A stretch of DNA of 56,573 nt from an uncultured Kangiella sp. (GTDB lineage Bacteria > Pseudomonadota > Gammaproteobacteria > Enterobacterales > Kangiellaceae): positions 1 through 56,573 of the forward strand of contig CATNCP010000015.1 of the NCBI GenBank assembly GCA_950096615.1, given 5' to 3'. Below the pieces are notes generated by a model, which was not told the origin of the DNA, searched no databases, and saw nothing but the letters and a program-made list of their open reading frames with translations. This document shows, piece after piece, positions 9,694-18,240 of the stretch; within the stretch, counting starts at the first letter, position 1; each line of letters starts with the position of its first letter. A program made the position numbers and the translations under genes.

Positions 9694-10467
9694 TTACTTG
9701 GTAATCAGCTGATAGGAATCAAACTTGTCAAAAGCTTTGACCAATTGCGTCTCTGTTTGATCGATATTTTCAACCAGATCACACAGCTTTTCAGCTTGTA
9801 ACTCTAACTGTTCAGCTCGACGCTCCATCTTATCTTCAAGATCTTTACCGAAGCTTTCCATGCGTTGTTCAAAGGCTTTTACCTTTTCTTCGTTACCGCT
9901 CATCGCAGCCGCAATCATTTGCCCAACATTGTTTTCCATAAACTCAGTCACAGCGGTTTCAATCAGTGACTCAAATTCTGCTTCAAAATCAGAACTCTCG
10001 ACATAGTCGACAAGTGCCTCAGGGCGCAGGTGCGTACTGCTGATATGTTGCTTCAACTCTGCTGAAATAGTCTCAACACGAGCAACAAACTCCTCTGCTT
10101 TATCAGGATTATCATGCAGTAAAGCTGCGGTTACGCTTCCTACAGCCTCGATAGCAATCGCGCTCGCTTCTTCTGCAACACCAGATGCTAAAGGCAACAA
10201 CTCGCGAACTCTGTGGTTATATTCATCCAATAGTTCTAGCTGCTGAGGCGATAATAACTGCTTTTGCCCGTCTAAAAACAGCTCTGATGAAGAAGTGATT
10301 AATACTTTTTCTTGATCTTTGCTGGAAAAGCTTAGGCCTTTGTCCTGTATTTCGATGTTGTAGGCGAAGTCTGCATCACAAGCTATATCGTCGGAATGCG
10401 CCGCCGCGGTACCTAGAGAAAGGCTTAAAGCAACTGCTACAGCAACGGACTTGAGCATGGTTTTCAT
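9694..10467 (-). CDS. YggN-like periplasmic protein (DUF2884 family)
   Basis: The function is unknown; the family is typified by E. coli YggN. The 257-residue protein has a cleavable signal peptide (MKTMLKSVAVAVALSLSLG, then TAAAHSDD). The conserved pattern is a single early Cys (IACDADFAYNIEI), a stretch resembling LFLDGQKQLLSPQQLELL, and long acidic amphipathic helices, with a second Cys in EKLCDLVENI that probably forms a disulfide with the first. The start at 10467 was chosen because AAGGAG lies seven bases ahead of it; an in-frame TTG at 10485 would place that ribosome site inside the gene. It stands alone between two terminators. Confidence 0.82.
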   Translation of the reverse strand: MKTMLKSVAVAVALSLSLGTAAAHSDDIACDADFAYNIEIQDKGLSFSSKDQEKVLITSSSELFLDGQKQLLSPQQLELLDEYNHRVRELLPLASGVAEEASAIAIEAVGSVTAALLHDNPDKAEEFVARVETISAELKQHISSTHLRPEALVDYVESSDFEAEFESLIETAVTEFMENNVGQMIAAAMSGNEEKVKAFEQRMESFGKDLEDKMERRAEQLELQAEKLCDLVENIDQTETQLVKAFDKFDSYQLITK

Positions 10468-10552
10468 AGTGAACTCCTTAATCAATTAAAATGTGATTAA
10501 CACATATTCTTAGATTAAGGGTTTATGAGAAAAGGTTTAGCGATTTAGTGTG

Positions 10553-10598
10553 TAAAAAGGCTGTTTAGGGTAACAATTTGTAAACAGCCCTATTTTTT
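10553..10598 (-). terminator. Intrinsic terminator after the DUF4404-like gene
   Basis: A 9-bp perfect stem, GGCTGTTTA / TAAACAGCC (10559-10567 with 10581-10589), is followed by five T on the minus strand. Confidence 0.8.
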
Positions 10599-10624
10599 AA
10601 CGTTTAAATATCTTTATTTATCAA

Positions 10625-10909
10625 CTAGATACCAATGTTACTTAAACTGTTTGAAATACGTCTGATAAAGCTACTTAGGGATGGATATTCACGCTCGAAA
10701 TTGTATAAACGCTCTTGGAAACGCTCGATGAGGTACTCCTCAGGGTTGCCTTCAGCGTCCTGTTGAAACAATTTCGACTCGATAACCAACTCAAGCTTCG
10801 CCAATGCTAAAATCTCTTCTTTCTCTAGATTTTCTCGGCCGTCCAGCTCGGTCAAAAGCTCATCTGCCAAGCTAATTAGTTTAGAATTCTGTACTTCTGA
10901 TTGACTCAT
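10625..10909 (-). CDS. Small cytoplasmic helical protein (DUF4404-like)
   Basis: A 94-residue, highly charged, mostly helical protein with no signal or membrane segment. The C-terminal block FEREYPSLSSFIRRISNSLS followed by NIGI matches the shape of the DUF4404 ending (Phe-Glu-x-x-His/Tyr-Pro, then hydrophobic helix, then Leu-x-x-x-Gly-Ile), which is why I place it there; the family has no known function. AAAGG lies nine bases ahead of the ATG. The gene is divergent from the anchored protein at 11050 and has its own terminator. Confidence 0.7.
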   Translation of the reverse strand: MSQSEVQNSKLISLADELLTELDGRENLEKEEILALAKLELVIESKLFQQDAEGNPEEYLIERFQERLYNFEREYPSLSSFIRRISNSLSNIGI

Positions 10910-10967
10910 ATATATTACCTTTGAAACATTTTTTTACCCATTCTATGTGATAGACACACAAAATACA

Positions 10968-10996
10968 TTGGTCTAAGCAGTATCATGACATATAAT
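10968..10996 (+). promoter_or_regulatory. Sigma-70 promoter for the gene at 11050
   Basis: TTGGTC and a perfect TATAAT are separated by 17 bases, 54 bases ahead of the start codon, which has AGAAGGA as ribosome site. Confidence 0.65.
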
Positions 10997-11049
10997 TTCT
11001 CACGGGTCAGCAGATCCGATAACACAACGATATATATAGAAGGACTATT

Positions 11050-12816
11050 ATGAAAAAACTACTCATTGTTATAGTGATAGCAATTGCTATTGCGGCAGGG
11101 ATTTATTTCTTTAAAGGAGGGAAAGTTGGCGGCTTGAGTCTTTCTGGCGGTTCTTTACCATCAGAAAATGCAGTGCTTGAGTATGTTCCAGCTGATACCG
11201 TTTTCTTTGCTGGCAGCGTTGAGCCTTTAGATTTTGCTAAAACTCTAGAAATGAGCAGCAAAATGGGTTTCGATTATTCAGCAATGATGGGCGCAGGCTT
11301 TGACGATTTGAAATCTGAGTTAGGCAATGCTCCTGATGCAGCTAAAGTATTAGTTAGTATTTATGGTGACTATTTAAAAGCTGTTAAGAATAAATCAGTT
11401 AAAGAGTTAGGTTTACGTAGTGAACTTAACATGGCTGTTTATACGGTCGGCGTACTTCCAGTTATTCGTTTAGAACTAGACGGTACTGACGCTTTCTCAA
11501 AAGCTATCGCTAAAATCGAAGCTGACCAAGGCGTAACTGCTACGGTTAACACGGTTAATGGTGTTGAATATCGCGAATACAGCTTAGATGACGGCACTGA
11601 AGAAGTTCCAATGTCATTAGTGATTGCGACGCATGACAACCAAGCTATCGTTACTGTTAATACTGAATTAGACGATGCTAAAGATTTACAGCGTACACTT
11701 TCTGAAAAGCCAACAACTAATATCCTAGACGGCGGAGTTCTTAACGAACTTGCTTCTGACAACGGTTACTTAGGTTATTCAATTTTCTTACTTGATAACC
11801 TAGCGATTGTTGATGGTATTACTAAACCTTCTGCGAATGCTTTTGGTAAAAGCTTACAAGAAGTTTTAGACGCATACGGTGCTGGTAACGACATGAAGGA
11901 TATCCAAACTCCTGCATGTAACACTGAGCTAACAGGCTTAACTCAAAACTGGCCAATGCTTTCAGCTGGCTATACTGAGTTCGACGATAGCAACGCAAGC
12001 TACAAAATGGTTCTAAAAGGTAACAATGCAGATCTTTTAGAGACTCTTGGTAAATTACGTGGTCACATCTCTGATAACGTTTCAAACGATGACTTCGCAA
12101 TGAGCTTCGGTATTGGCTTAGACATGGATCAAATGGTTCCTGTTATCACTACTGTTTGGGAAAGCTTAACGAAAGAAGACTTCTCTTGCCCTCCTCTAGC
12201 AGAAATGCAAGCGGGTCTACGTCAATCTAACCCAATGATGCTTGGTATGATGTCTGGCATGGTTGCTGGTATCAAAGGTGTTGGTTTCAGCGTTGTTGAC
12301 GTGAATGAAGATGCGCTTTCAAACGTAGAAAGAAACCCAATGGCATTTATGCAAGACGGTCAGTTCATGGTAACCGTTACTGCTGAAAAGCCACAAAACC
12401 TACTTCAGTCATTAGGCATGTATGCTCCAGAGCTTGCTCAAATGAAACTTGAAGATGGTGGTGAGCCTCAAGTATTACCAGCTGGTGTTGGTGCTGAGAC
12501 TAAAATCGCTCTTCGTGGTCATGATCTAGTATTGATGATGGGCCAAACAGATGAGTTGATTGGTAAAGTCGAGAGTAACGGAAGTTTAGAAAAGAATGGC
12601 TTGATGACATTCTCAATGGACTTCAAAAAGTACATGGGTCTTCTAGAAGAAATGATGGACTCTGCTGCTGAAAATGCTCACGGTAGTGAAAAAGAAATGC
12701 TTGAAGAGCAGAAAGAAGTGTTCTCTGAGCTGAAGAAAGCTGACGGTATTGTTAAAGGCAAGTTTGACATTACTGATGAAGGCATTGTAACTAGCAGCTC
12801 TTATCAAGCTAAGTAA
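11050..12816 (+). CDS. Membrane-anchored periplasmic protein, DUF3352-like
   Basis: The 588 residues begin with one N-terminal membrane segment (LLIVIVIAIAIAAGIYFF) and a Gly/Ser linker; the rest should be periplasmic. After the anchor comes ENAVLEYVPADTVFFAG, the pattern of an outer or periplasmic protein with repeated modules in which Ala/Asp-rich strands alternate with helices, as in DUF3352 proteins. There are two halves of similar feel, each closing on a strand such as GVEYREYSL or KIALRGHDLVLMM. A lone pair of Cys (TPACNTEL, FSCPPL) may form a disulfide. Codon use is biased towards GCT/GTT/TCT, unlike its neighbours, which suggests high expression. No catalytic motif is seen. The gene is monocistronic with a good promoter and terminator. 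Confidence 0.7.
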   Translation: MKKLLIVIVIAIAIAAGIYFFKGGKVGGLSLSGGSLPSENAVLEYVPADTVFFAGSVEPLDFAKTLEMSSKMGFDYSAMMGAGFDDLKSELGNAPDAAKVLVSIYGDYLKAVKNKSVKELGLRSELNMAVYTVGVLPVIRLELDGTDAFSKAIAKIEADQGVTATVNTVNGVEYREYSLDDGTEEVPMSLVIATHDNQAIVTVNTELDDAKDLQRTLSEKPTTNILDGGVLNELASDNGYLGYSIFLLDNLAIVDGITKPSANAFGKSLQEVLDAYGAGNDMKDIQTPACNTELTGLTQNWPMLSAGYTEFDDSNASYKMVLKGNNADLLETLGKLRGHISDNVSNDDFAMSFGIGLDMDQMVPVITTVWESLTKEDFSCPPLAEMQAGLRQSNPMMLGMMSGMVAGIKGVGFSVVDVNEDALSNVERNPMAFMQDGQFMVTVTAEKPQNLLQSLGMYAPELAQMKLEDGGEPQVLPAGVGAETKIALRGHDLVLMMGQTDELIGKVESNGSLEKNGLMTFSMDFKKYMGLLEEMMDSAAENAHGSEKEMLEEQKEVFSELKKADGIVKGKFDITDEGIVTSSSYQAK

Positions 12817-12840
12817 TATCCGCTAGTTTACAAAGTAATA

Positions 12841-12870
12841 AAAAAAGCCCAGCGTTTGCTGGGCTTTTTC
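12841..12870. terminator. Bidirectional terminator between the anchored protein and megL
   Basis: The stem AAGCCCAGC / GCTGGGCTT with a four-base loop has A and T runs on both flanks, as expected between converging genes. Confidence 0.9.
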
Positions 12871-12908
12871 ATTAGGCTGATACATTTTTAACTAAGGGGT
12901 TAAATAAT

Positions 12909-14123
12909 CTAAGCAGCTCTAATCTTCATTTTTTGCAAGGCTTGCTCTAAGTCTGCAATGATATCTTCTGGGTGCTCTAACCCTACCGAGATTCGAATTA
13001 AGGTTTCGCTAATACCAGCTTCTGCTCGCTCTTCTGGAGTATAAGTCGAGTGCGTCATTGACGCTGGGTGTTGAATTAACGTTTCTGCGTCACCAAGACT
13101 CACCGCAATATGGCACAATTCAAGGTGATTCATAAAACGGACTGCATCATCAAAACCACCAGCCACCTCAAAAGCAATAATCCCGCCAGCACGCTTCATC
13201 TGTGTACCAATTAAGTGATTCGCTGGATGGTTCTTTAGACCTGGGTAATAAACGTGCTCGATATCACCATGCTCTTCTAAATAGTCAGCAACTTTCTCTG
13301 CGTTATCGCAGTGACGCTCAACACGCACCGATAGCGTCTTTAAACCACGGGTAACTAACCATGCATCATTCGGGCTCATCGTCGCACCCATGTCTTTCTG
13401 AGTCGTCATTTTAATATGGCCGATCTGCTCAGCCGAGCCACACACAATCCCACCGATAACATCACCATGACCGTTTAGGTATTTAGTTGCGCTATGAATG
13501 ATCAAATCCATGCCGTAATCGGTCGGCTGCTGTAGCACTGGTGACATAAAGGTATTATCCATAACGGTTAATAACTGATGTTTTTTAGCGATCGCGCCAA
13601 CCTTTGCCATATCCACGCAAACTAAGTTAGGGTTAATCGGCGTTTCGAAATAAATCAACTTGGTATTGTCTTGAATAGCAGCTTCAACTTCCTGCTCGTC
13701 GGTGATATCAACGAAAGTCACGTCGATACCAAAGTCTGCAAACTTATGATTAATCAGCGCAAAGCTGCAACCGTAAAGCGCTGATGAAGCGACCAAGTGA
13801 TCACCCTGTTTAAGGTTTGCTAACAATGTCGCCGACACCGCGCCCATGCCCGAGCCAAACGCAGCAGCATCTTCAGTATTCTCAAGCGCCGCCATTTTTT
13901 GTTCTAACTCGCGAACCGTTGGGTTGCCAAGACGGCTATAAATATAGCCTTGTTCTTCGCCCGCAAAGCGGTTTGAGCCTTGTTGAACATTATCAAAAAT
14001 AAAGGTCGAGGTTTGGTGGATCGGTGTTGCTAATGATCCAAAGCTAGGATCACCAACACGACCGGCATGAATAGCACGCGTCTCAAGGTGATTAAAAATA
14101 TGCTTGCTGTCTGATGATTTCAT
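12909..14123 (-). CDS. megL: Methionine gamma-lyase (PLP enzyme, Cys/Met metabolism family)
   Basis: It splits methionine into methanethiol, ammonia and 2-oxobutyrate. The 404-residue PLP enzyme shows the family landmarks YSRLGNPTV (phosphate-binding Tyr/Arg from the neighbouring subunit), FGSGMGAVSATLL, the PLP-stacking Tyr in SALYGCSFAL, TVMDNTFMSP with the Asp that binds the pyridine ring, and SATKYLNGHGDV with the Schiff-base Lys. The Cys in YGCSF is characteristic of methionine gamma-lyases; cystathionine gamma-synthase and beta-lyase normally lack it. An in-frame GTG three codons upstream (14132) is a possible alternative start. It lies downstream of an Lrp-type regulator on the same strand, which probably senses the substrate or a related amino acid. 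Confidence 0.9.
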   Translation of the reverse strand: MKSSDSKHIFNHLETRAIHAGRVGDPSFGSLATPIHQTSTFIFDNVQQGSNRFAGEEQGYIYSRLGNPTVRELEQKMAALENTEDAAAFGSGMGAVSATLLANLKQGDHLVASSALYGCSFALINHKFADFGIDVTFVDITDEQEVEAAIQDNTKLIYFETPINPNLVCVDMAKVGAIAKKHQLLTVMDNTFMSPVLQQPTDYGMDLIIHSATKYLNGHGDVIGGIVCGSAEQIGHIKMTTQKDMGATMSPNDAWLVTRGLKTLSVRVERHCDNAEKVADYLEEHGDIEHVYYPGLKNHPANHLIGTQMKRAGGIIAFEVAGGFDDAVRFMNHLELCHIAVSLGDAETLIQHPASMTHSTYTPEERAEAGISETLIRISVGLEHPEDIIADLEQALQKMKIRAA

Positions 14124-14159
14124 AAAATCCACTTACCTCGTGTATAGAATTCTACAAAG

Positions 14160-14642
14160 CTACTCCTCAAGAATTATCGCTGTCGTGGTTTTTACTTCTT
14201 TTAAAACCATGCTGGTGTGGATTCTTGCAACACCAGACAGCGGTATCATTTTTTGGGAGATGAAGCTTTCTAGCGCCAAGGTGTTTTGTACCGCTACTTT
14301 TAGTAAGTAATCATACTCACCAGTAACATTGTGGCACTCCAACACCTCTGGCCATGAGTTTACTGTCGCTAGAATGGTTTGGATTTGCTCAATACTGTGT
14401 AATTGAAGGCTGAATTCAACAAAGCACAAGTTATCAAAACCTAAGCGATGTCGGTCAACTAAGGCCGCATAGTGATTAATGATGCCTTCGTTTTCTAGTC
14501 GTTTAACTCGTGCGTGTGTCGCTGGTGGCGATAAGTTTACCCGCTTCGCCAGCTCGGCATTAGTTAAACGTCCTTCCTTTTGTAAAACATTGAGTATCTT
14601 TTTATCCAAAGCATCGAGCTTTGCTTTTGATGATTCTAACAT
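14160..14642 (-). CDS. Lrp/AsnC-family regulator linked to methionine gamma-lyase
   Basis: This is a 160-residue feast/famine regulator. The N-terminal helix-turn-helix is LTNAELAKRVNLSPPATHAR followed by VKRLE; the C-terminal RAM/ACT-like effector domain carries VLECHNVTGEYDYLLKV, the usual ligand and oligomer region. The start at 14642 was chosen because AAGGAG stands six bases ahead of that ATG; a longer frame reaching 14714 lacks one. It is 36 bases upstream of megL in the same direction, so the two may be co-transcribed. In Pseudomonas putida an Lrp-type activator (MdeR) controls mdeA, which makes control of megL the natural inference. It differs from the true Lrp at 34864. Confidence 0.9.
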   Translation of the reverse strand: MLESSKAKLDALDKKILNVLQKEGRLTNAELAKRVNLSPPATHARVKRLENEGIINHYAALVDRHRLGFDNLCFVEFSLQLHSIEQIQTILATVNSWPEVLECHNVTGEYDYLLKVAVQNTLALESFISQKMIPLSGVARIHTSMVLKEVKTTTAIILEE

Positions 14643-14757
14643 TGAAGCTCCTTTTGACTGAACAAGGTTAGGCACTTTCACTGTAAATACATAAAGATTA
14701 ACACTTATTACCAATAAGACCTAACAATCTTCACATAACACGTGTCATTGGACGTCT

Positions 14758-14785
14758 TTGACGAATATTATCAAGCTGATACACT
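14758..14785 (+). promoter_or_regulatory. Possible sigma-70 promoter for the lipase-like gene
   Basis: TTGACG and TACACT are 16 bases apart, about 40 bases ahead of the start codon of the gene at 14826. Confidence 0.45.
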
Positions 14786-14825
14786 GAAGTCTGACCAGAT
14801 AGCCACGGAAATAAGATAGAAAGTA

Positions 14826-15509
14826 TTGAAAAAAGAAGCAGTTATATTGATCCACGGCATGGGCCGTAGCAGACGCTCCATGAAACGCTTAGAAAACTAC
14901 CTAAGACACAAAGGTTACGTAACCTATAATCGTAGCTACCCTTCTACCGTCGCCAATGTCGAACGCTCCGCCGTACACTATATCAACTCAGCACTGGCCA
15001 ACATCTCACGAGATGAAGTTTCAAGAATTCACTTCGTGACCCACAGCTTGGGCGGTTTATTGGTCCGGTACTATCTTTCAAACCACAAAATTAAACAGCT
15101 AGGTCGTATCGTCATGTTGGCGCCACCGAACAATGGTTCAGAGGTCGCAGAACGCTATCGTGATCATTTTTGGTACCGCTGGATGACTGGCGCCCCAGGT
15201 CAGCAGCTCCATAAAAGTGACAATGATCTGTTAGAAAAGCTGAAGCCATTACAAACTGAGGTCGGGGTTATCGCAGGGACCAGTTCATCAGACCCATGGT
15301 TTAACCATGTGTTTGACGGTGAACATGACGGCAAGGTCTCCGTTAGTGACACCAAGCTGTCTGAAATGAAGGATTTAATTACCGTATCACATGGTCATAC
15401 TTTTATTATGAACAAGCGGAAGGTTAAACGACATATTGTTAACTTCCTAAATACCGGTAATTTCTATCAGCCACAAAAGAGGAAGCCTTTATACGCTGTG
15501 GAAGATTAG
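14826..15509 (+). CDS. Alpha/beta hydrolase, lipase/PGAP1-like
   Basis: A predicted cytoplasmic serine hydrolase of 227 residues with unknown substrate. The strand-loop ILIHGMGRS near the N-terminus forms the oxyanion hole; the nucleophile is Ser74 in VTHSLGGLL; a plausible acid is in HDGKVSV and the His in VSHGHTFIM. No signal peptide or lid-sized insertion is present. A TAG stop two codons upstream leaves the TTG at 14826 as the only start that keeps the first beta strand and HGMG loop; the ribosome site GAAAG is weak, so expression may be low. Its 3' end overlaps the convergent ACT-domain gene by four bases. Confidence 0.83.
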   Translation: MKKEAVILIHGMGRSRRSMKRLENYLRHKGYVTYNRSYPSTVANVERSAVHYINSALANISRDEVSRIHFVTHSLGGLLVRYYLSNHKIKQLGRIVMLAPPNNGSEVAERYRDHFWYRWMTGAPGQQLHKSDNDLLEKLKPLQTEVGVIAGTSSSDPWFNHVFDGEHDGKVSVSDTKLSEMKDLITVSHGHTFIMNKRKVKRHIVNFLNTGNFYQPQKRKPLYAVED

Positions 15510-15892
15510 TTTTTACTTAAAGCGCGAATCAATTCGAGTGCTTCTACAGCCCTAGCCTCTGGCACAAAAACATGGTCGTGAGAATAAGCAGCTACCACGT
15601 TTGCGCTAATATTTGCCTCGGTTAACACTCTAGAAATCTCCGCGGTAAGCCCTACAGCCTCAAGGCTTGAGTACACAGCTAAAGTAATCCGCTTAAATGT
15701 AGCGTCAAACTCTAGCTCATGAGCTTCAGCATCAAGCTTCTTACAAATAATACTGCGCCCCTCTTCTTCCTGAAAGACTGATAAGGGGGTAAGCGTCTTA
15801 GGAACTGTTTCCAGCAAGCAAAACACATACACCTCAGAGTCTAAAGTAGGCTTTAGATCCGATAGCAAGATTCTCAAGTCTTTAATCGCCAT
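15506..15892 (-). CDS. ACT-domain protein (two ACT-like modules)
   Basis: A 128-residue protein composed of two small ligand-binding modules. The second is the clearer ACT fold (LAVYSSLEAVGLTAEISRVL, then NISANVVAAYSHDHVFVP); the first (VYVFCLLE to VFQEEEGRSII) matches the partner module of the stand-alone double-ACT proteins seen in many proteobacteria. These probably bind an amino acid; no enzyme domain is attached. The gene is convergent with the hydrolase at 14826, whose stop codon it overlaps. A terminator hairpin lies just upstream of it, so it has its own promoter. Confidence 0.82.
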   Translation of the reverse strand: MAIKDLRILLSDLKPTLDSEVYVFCLLETVPKTLTPLSVFQEEEGRSIICKKLDAEAHELEFDATFKRITLAVYSSLEAVGLTAEISRVLTEANISANVVAAYSHDHVFVPEARAVEALELIRALSKN

Positions 15893-15916
15893 GTAATATC
15901 ATCCTCAAAGTGGCAC

Positions 15917-15962
15917 AAAAAAGCCCCGCAATAGACTCATAATAAAGTCTGCTACGGGGCTG
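15917..15962 (-). terminator. Intrinsic terminator after the S9 peptidase
   Basis: The long imperfect stem AGCCCCG...AGACT / AGTCT...CGGGGCT is followed on the minus strand by six T. It separates the peptidase from the ACT gene. Confidence 0.88.
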
Positions 15963-16023
15963 AAGCTAGGTATTGTTAAGCAGTTTTACTAACCGTACCT
16001 AGCTTTAGAGCTAAAGCGATAGA

Positions 16024-18093
16024 TTAGTCGTCTTTTTCTTCTGACTTATCTTCCGCGTTTATTTCTTCTAACGCTTTCTCATGTTGCAAGTCGTAAGCAG
16101 GTGGTTCACCGCCATCACCTTTCAGGTAATGATCCATCCAACGTACTAAACGCAACGAATAGTCATACTGTCCCGCTGCTTTACGGTTACCGTGACCTTC
16201 GCCTGGATACAGCACTAAACGCACAGGAGCTTGCCCTAGCGTTTTAACGTAACGGTATAACTCCATTGATTGTGATGGGTGAACTCGCGTATCCGAATCA
16301 CCGTGCATAATCAATAATGGTGTTTTAGCATTTTTCACGTGGTAGATAGGGCTTGTTTCAAGCATCCACTCGAAATCGTCCCAAGGCCATGCGCGAGCAT
16401 GAACAGCGTGCATTTCATTAGGGATATCCGTGGTACCAAACTTCGATAGCTGATTCGAAATACCTACAAACATAACAGCCGCAGCATAATGCTCGGACAA
16501 CTTGGTTGCTGACCAAGCTGTCGCATAACCGCCGTAAGAACCGCCAGTGATGCCGACTTTATCGCCATCAACCATACCTTTCTCTACTAACGCTAACTTA
16601 CCGTCTAGAATGTCGGTAAATTCAGGGTCGGCGTAAGCATGCTGATCTAAACGAGCAAACTCGTCGCCACGCCCCGTACTTCCGCGATAGTTAGGAATAA
16701 ATGCAAAGTAACCTTTTGCAGCAACCGCTTGAATAGGATCGGCGTAGCGAGTATTCCAGCCATTAGAACGATGCGCTTCTGGGCCACCGTGAATAAAGGC
16801 AATCATCGGGTAACGTTTACCTTTTTTATAATTCAAAGGATAAACCAAAACGCCCTGAATCTTTAGGCCATCACGCGCTTCATATTCAAATGCTTCTTGC
16901 TTCGCTAACTCAACCTCATCTAACCAAGTATTAGAGTTAGTCAAACGCTGCATACCAGCCCCTGTAATCGCAAATAGTTCACGAGGATGATTCGCTGTAT
17001 CTGCAAGTACGTATACGGCACCGTTATTAGCAACAGACAGACTACGCTGAATACCATTGCCATAATCAACTAAAGGCATCGCCGCGATACGACGCTTAAC
17101 AGCAGCTTTTACGACACGACTTTCTAAGCCTTTATGCTCGATATAAATCAGGTCGTCATTGTGCCACTCAACATCCATTACATGGCTGTTATCATTAGTC
17201 ACACGTTTCGAAACTGTTTCATCATCAAGGTTCGCAATGTACAAAGCACCAGCAGTTGGGTCGTTATAATCATTCGCACCAATAAACGCGATGTTTTCAC
17301 CATCCGTCGACCATACGGCTTTACCCTGCTTACCTTCAGTTTTAAATTTAGCAACAACATCACCTTCTAAATCAACGACTTGAAGAGTTTTCTTCATGTA
17401 AATATCGTCGATAAGTGGTGTTGGAGACACTTGGACTAAAAGCTGATCTGCGACGGGGCTAAACTTTGCGCTAATGACACTACCGTCAATATCCAGCTTG
17501 GTTGGCTCAGCATCATCGTTGTTTAGCGGATAGACCCATGCGTTAACATCCTTGATATCTTCTTCATAAACTTTTGCTTGGAAACCCTTTAGAACCAGCT
17601 GCTCTTTATGATCGGGAGCACCTTCTTTCGCGATAAACACAAGTTTATCGCCAGCGCTATTTAGGCTGTAACTTAGGATATTATTCTTAGTACCGACAAC
17701 CTTTTGCGATTCGCCGCCATCGACTGGAATACTGTAAACACCAGCAAATGTGTCGTCATTACGCATCGCAATATAATAAATCTTCTTACTATCTTTCGAC
17801 CAGCGAACAGAACCAATGTTAACTTTGCCCGTAATGAATGGTTTAGCATCGCTACCTACCGGCTTTACATATAACTCTGACCAAGCAGGACCATCGTCAT
17901 CAACATATGGCTCACGCTTGTTACTTTTTGTATAAGCAACCCACTGACCATCCGGTGAAACCTGGAAAGAACCAACTGACTCAATTTTAGCAATATCTTC
18001 AAGCGTTAAGCCTTTGTTTTCAGCGGCATTGCTCGTTCCAGAGCTTACTACGCCAAACAAAGACAACCCCATGAAAAATAGTATCTTTTTCAT
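16024..18093 (-). CDS. S9-family prolyl oligopeptidase / acylaminoacyl-peptidase-like, secreted
   Basis: A serine peptidase that cuts short peptides, exported by an N-terminal signal (MKKILFFMGLSLFGVVSSG, then TSNAAE). Residues about 35-400 form the beta-propeller that gates the active site, with repeated WSxD blades such as VRWSKDSKKIYYIA and AVWSTDGENIAFIG. The C-terminal catalytic domain has the nucleophile Ser519 in GGSYGGYA, Asp601 in HGDSDTRVHP and His634 in EGHGNRK. The length, 689, is normal for bacterial DPP-IV-like enzymes. The tail is unusually acidic (EINAEDKSEEKDD). The roughly 280-base upstream region holds a predicted small RNA on the opposite strand. Confidence 0.95.
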   Translation of the reverse strand: MKKILFFMGLSLFGVVSSGTSNAAENKGLTLEDIAKIESVGSFQVSPDGQWVAYTKSNKREPYVDDDGPAWSELYVKPVGSDAKPFITGKVNIGSVRWSKDSKKIYYIAMRNDDTFAGVYSIPVDGGESQKVVGTKNNILSYSLNSAGDKLVFIAKEGAPDHKEQLVLKGFQAKVYEEDIKDVNAWVYPLNNDDAEPTKLDIDGSVISAKFSPVADQLLVQVSPTPLIDDIYMKKTLQVVDLEGDVVAKFKTEGKQGKAVWSTDGENIAFIGANDYNDPTAGALYIANLDDETVSKRVTNDNSHVMDVEWHNDDLIYIEHKGLESRVVKAAVKRRIAAMPLVDYGNGIQRSLSVANNGAVYVLADTANHPRELFAITGAGMQRLTNSNTWLDEVELAKQEAFEYEARDGLKIQGVLVYPLNYKKGKRYPMIAFIHGGPEAHRSNGWNTRYADPIQAVAAKGYFAFIPNYRGSTGRGDEFARLDQHAYADPEFTDILDGKLALVEKGMVDGDKVGITGGSYGGYATAWSATKLSEHYAAAVMFVGISNQLSKFGTTDIPNEMHAVHARAWPWDDFEWMLETSPIYHVKNAKTPLLIMHGDSDTRVHPSQSMELYRYVKTLGQAPVRLVLYPGEGHGNRKAAGQYDYSLRLVRWMDHYLKGDGGEPPAYDLQHEKALEEINAEDKSEEKDD

Positions 18094-18186
18094 ACAATTA
18101 CTCTATGTTTTGGATTTCAGTTAGCATAGTAAAAAATGTGAAACAGGTCTAGGTTGGTTTGTGACTTTAGGTAATAAATACGAGGT

Positions 18187-18234
18187 TTACAATGTTACAA
18201 ACTGTTACAATTGGCGTATAGCAAAACATATTAG
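18187..18234 (+). promoter_or_regulatory. Candidate promoter and TTACAA repeats ahead of the small RNA
   Basis: Three TTACAA units occur at 18187, 18195 and 18205. The last two sit in an exact TGTTACAA repeat with 10-base period, the spacing used by OmpR-family response regulators. The third unit can also serve as -35 with TATTAG at 18229-18234 (18-base spacer), which would start a transcript near 18241. The site is also about 100 bases upstream of the leftward S9 peptidase, so it could serve that gene instead. Confidence 0.4.
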
Positions 18235-18240
18235 CTTCTA

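Noticed and set aside
14643-14714. Longer N-terminus for the Lrp-type regulator at 14160
   Set aside because: The AAGGAG ribosome site falls inside that extension and precisely serves the ATG at 14642.
18193-18222. Nine-codon frame (MLQTVTIGV) upstream of the small RNA as a leader peptide
   Set aside because: It has no informative codon run, no ribosome site, and no downstream + strand gene to regulate before the terminator.
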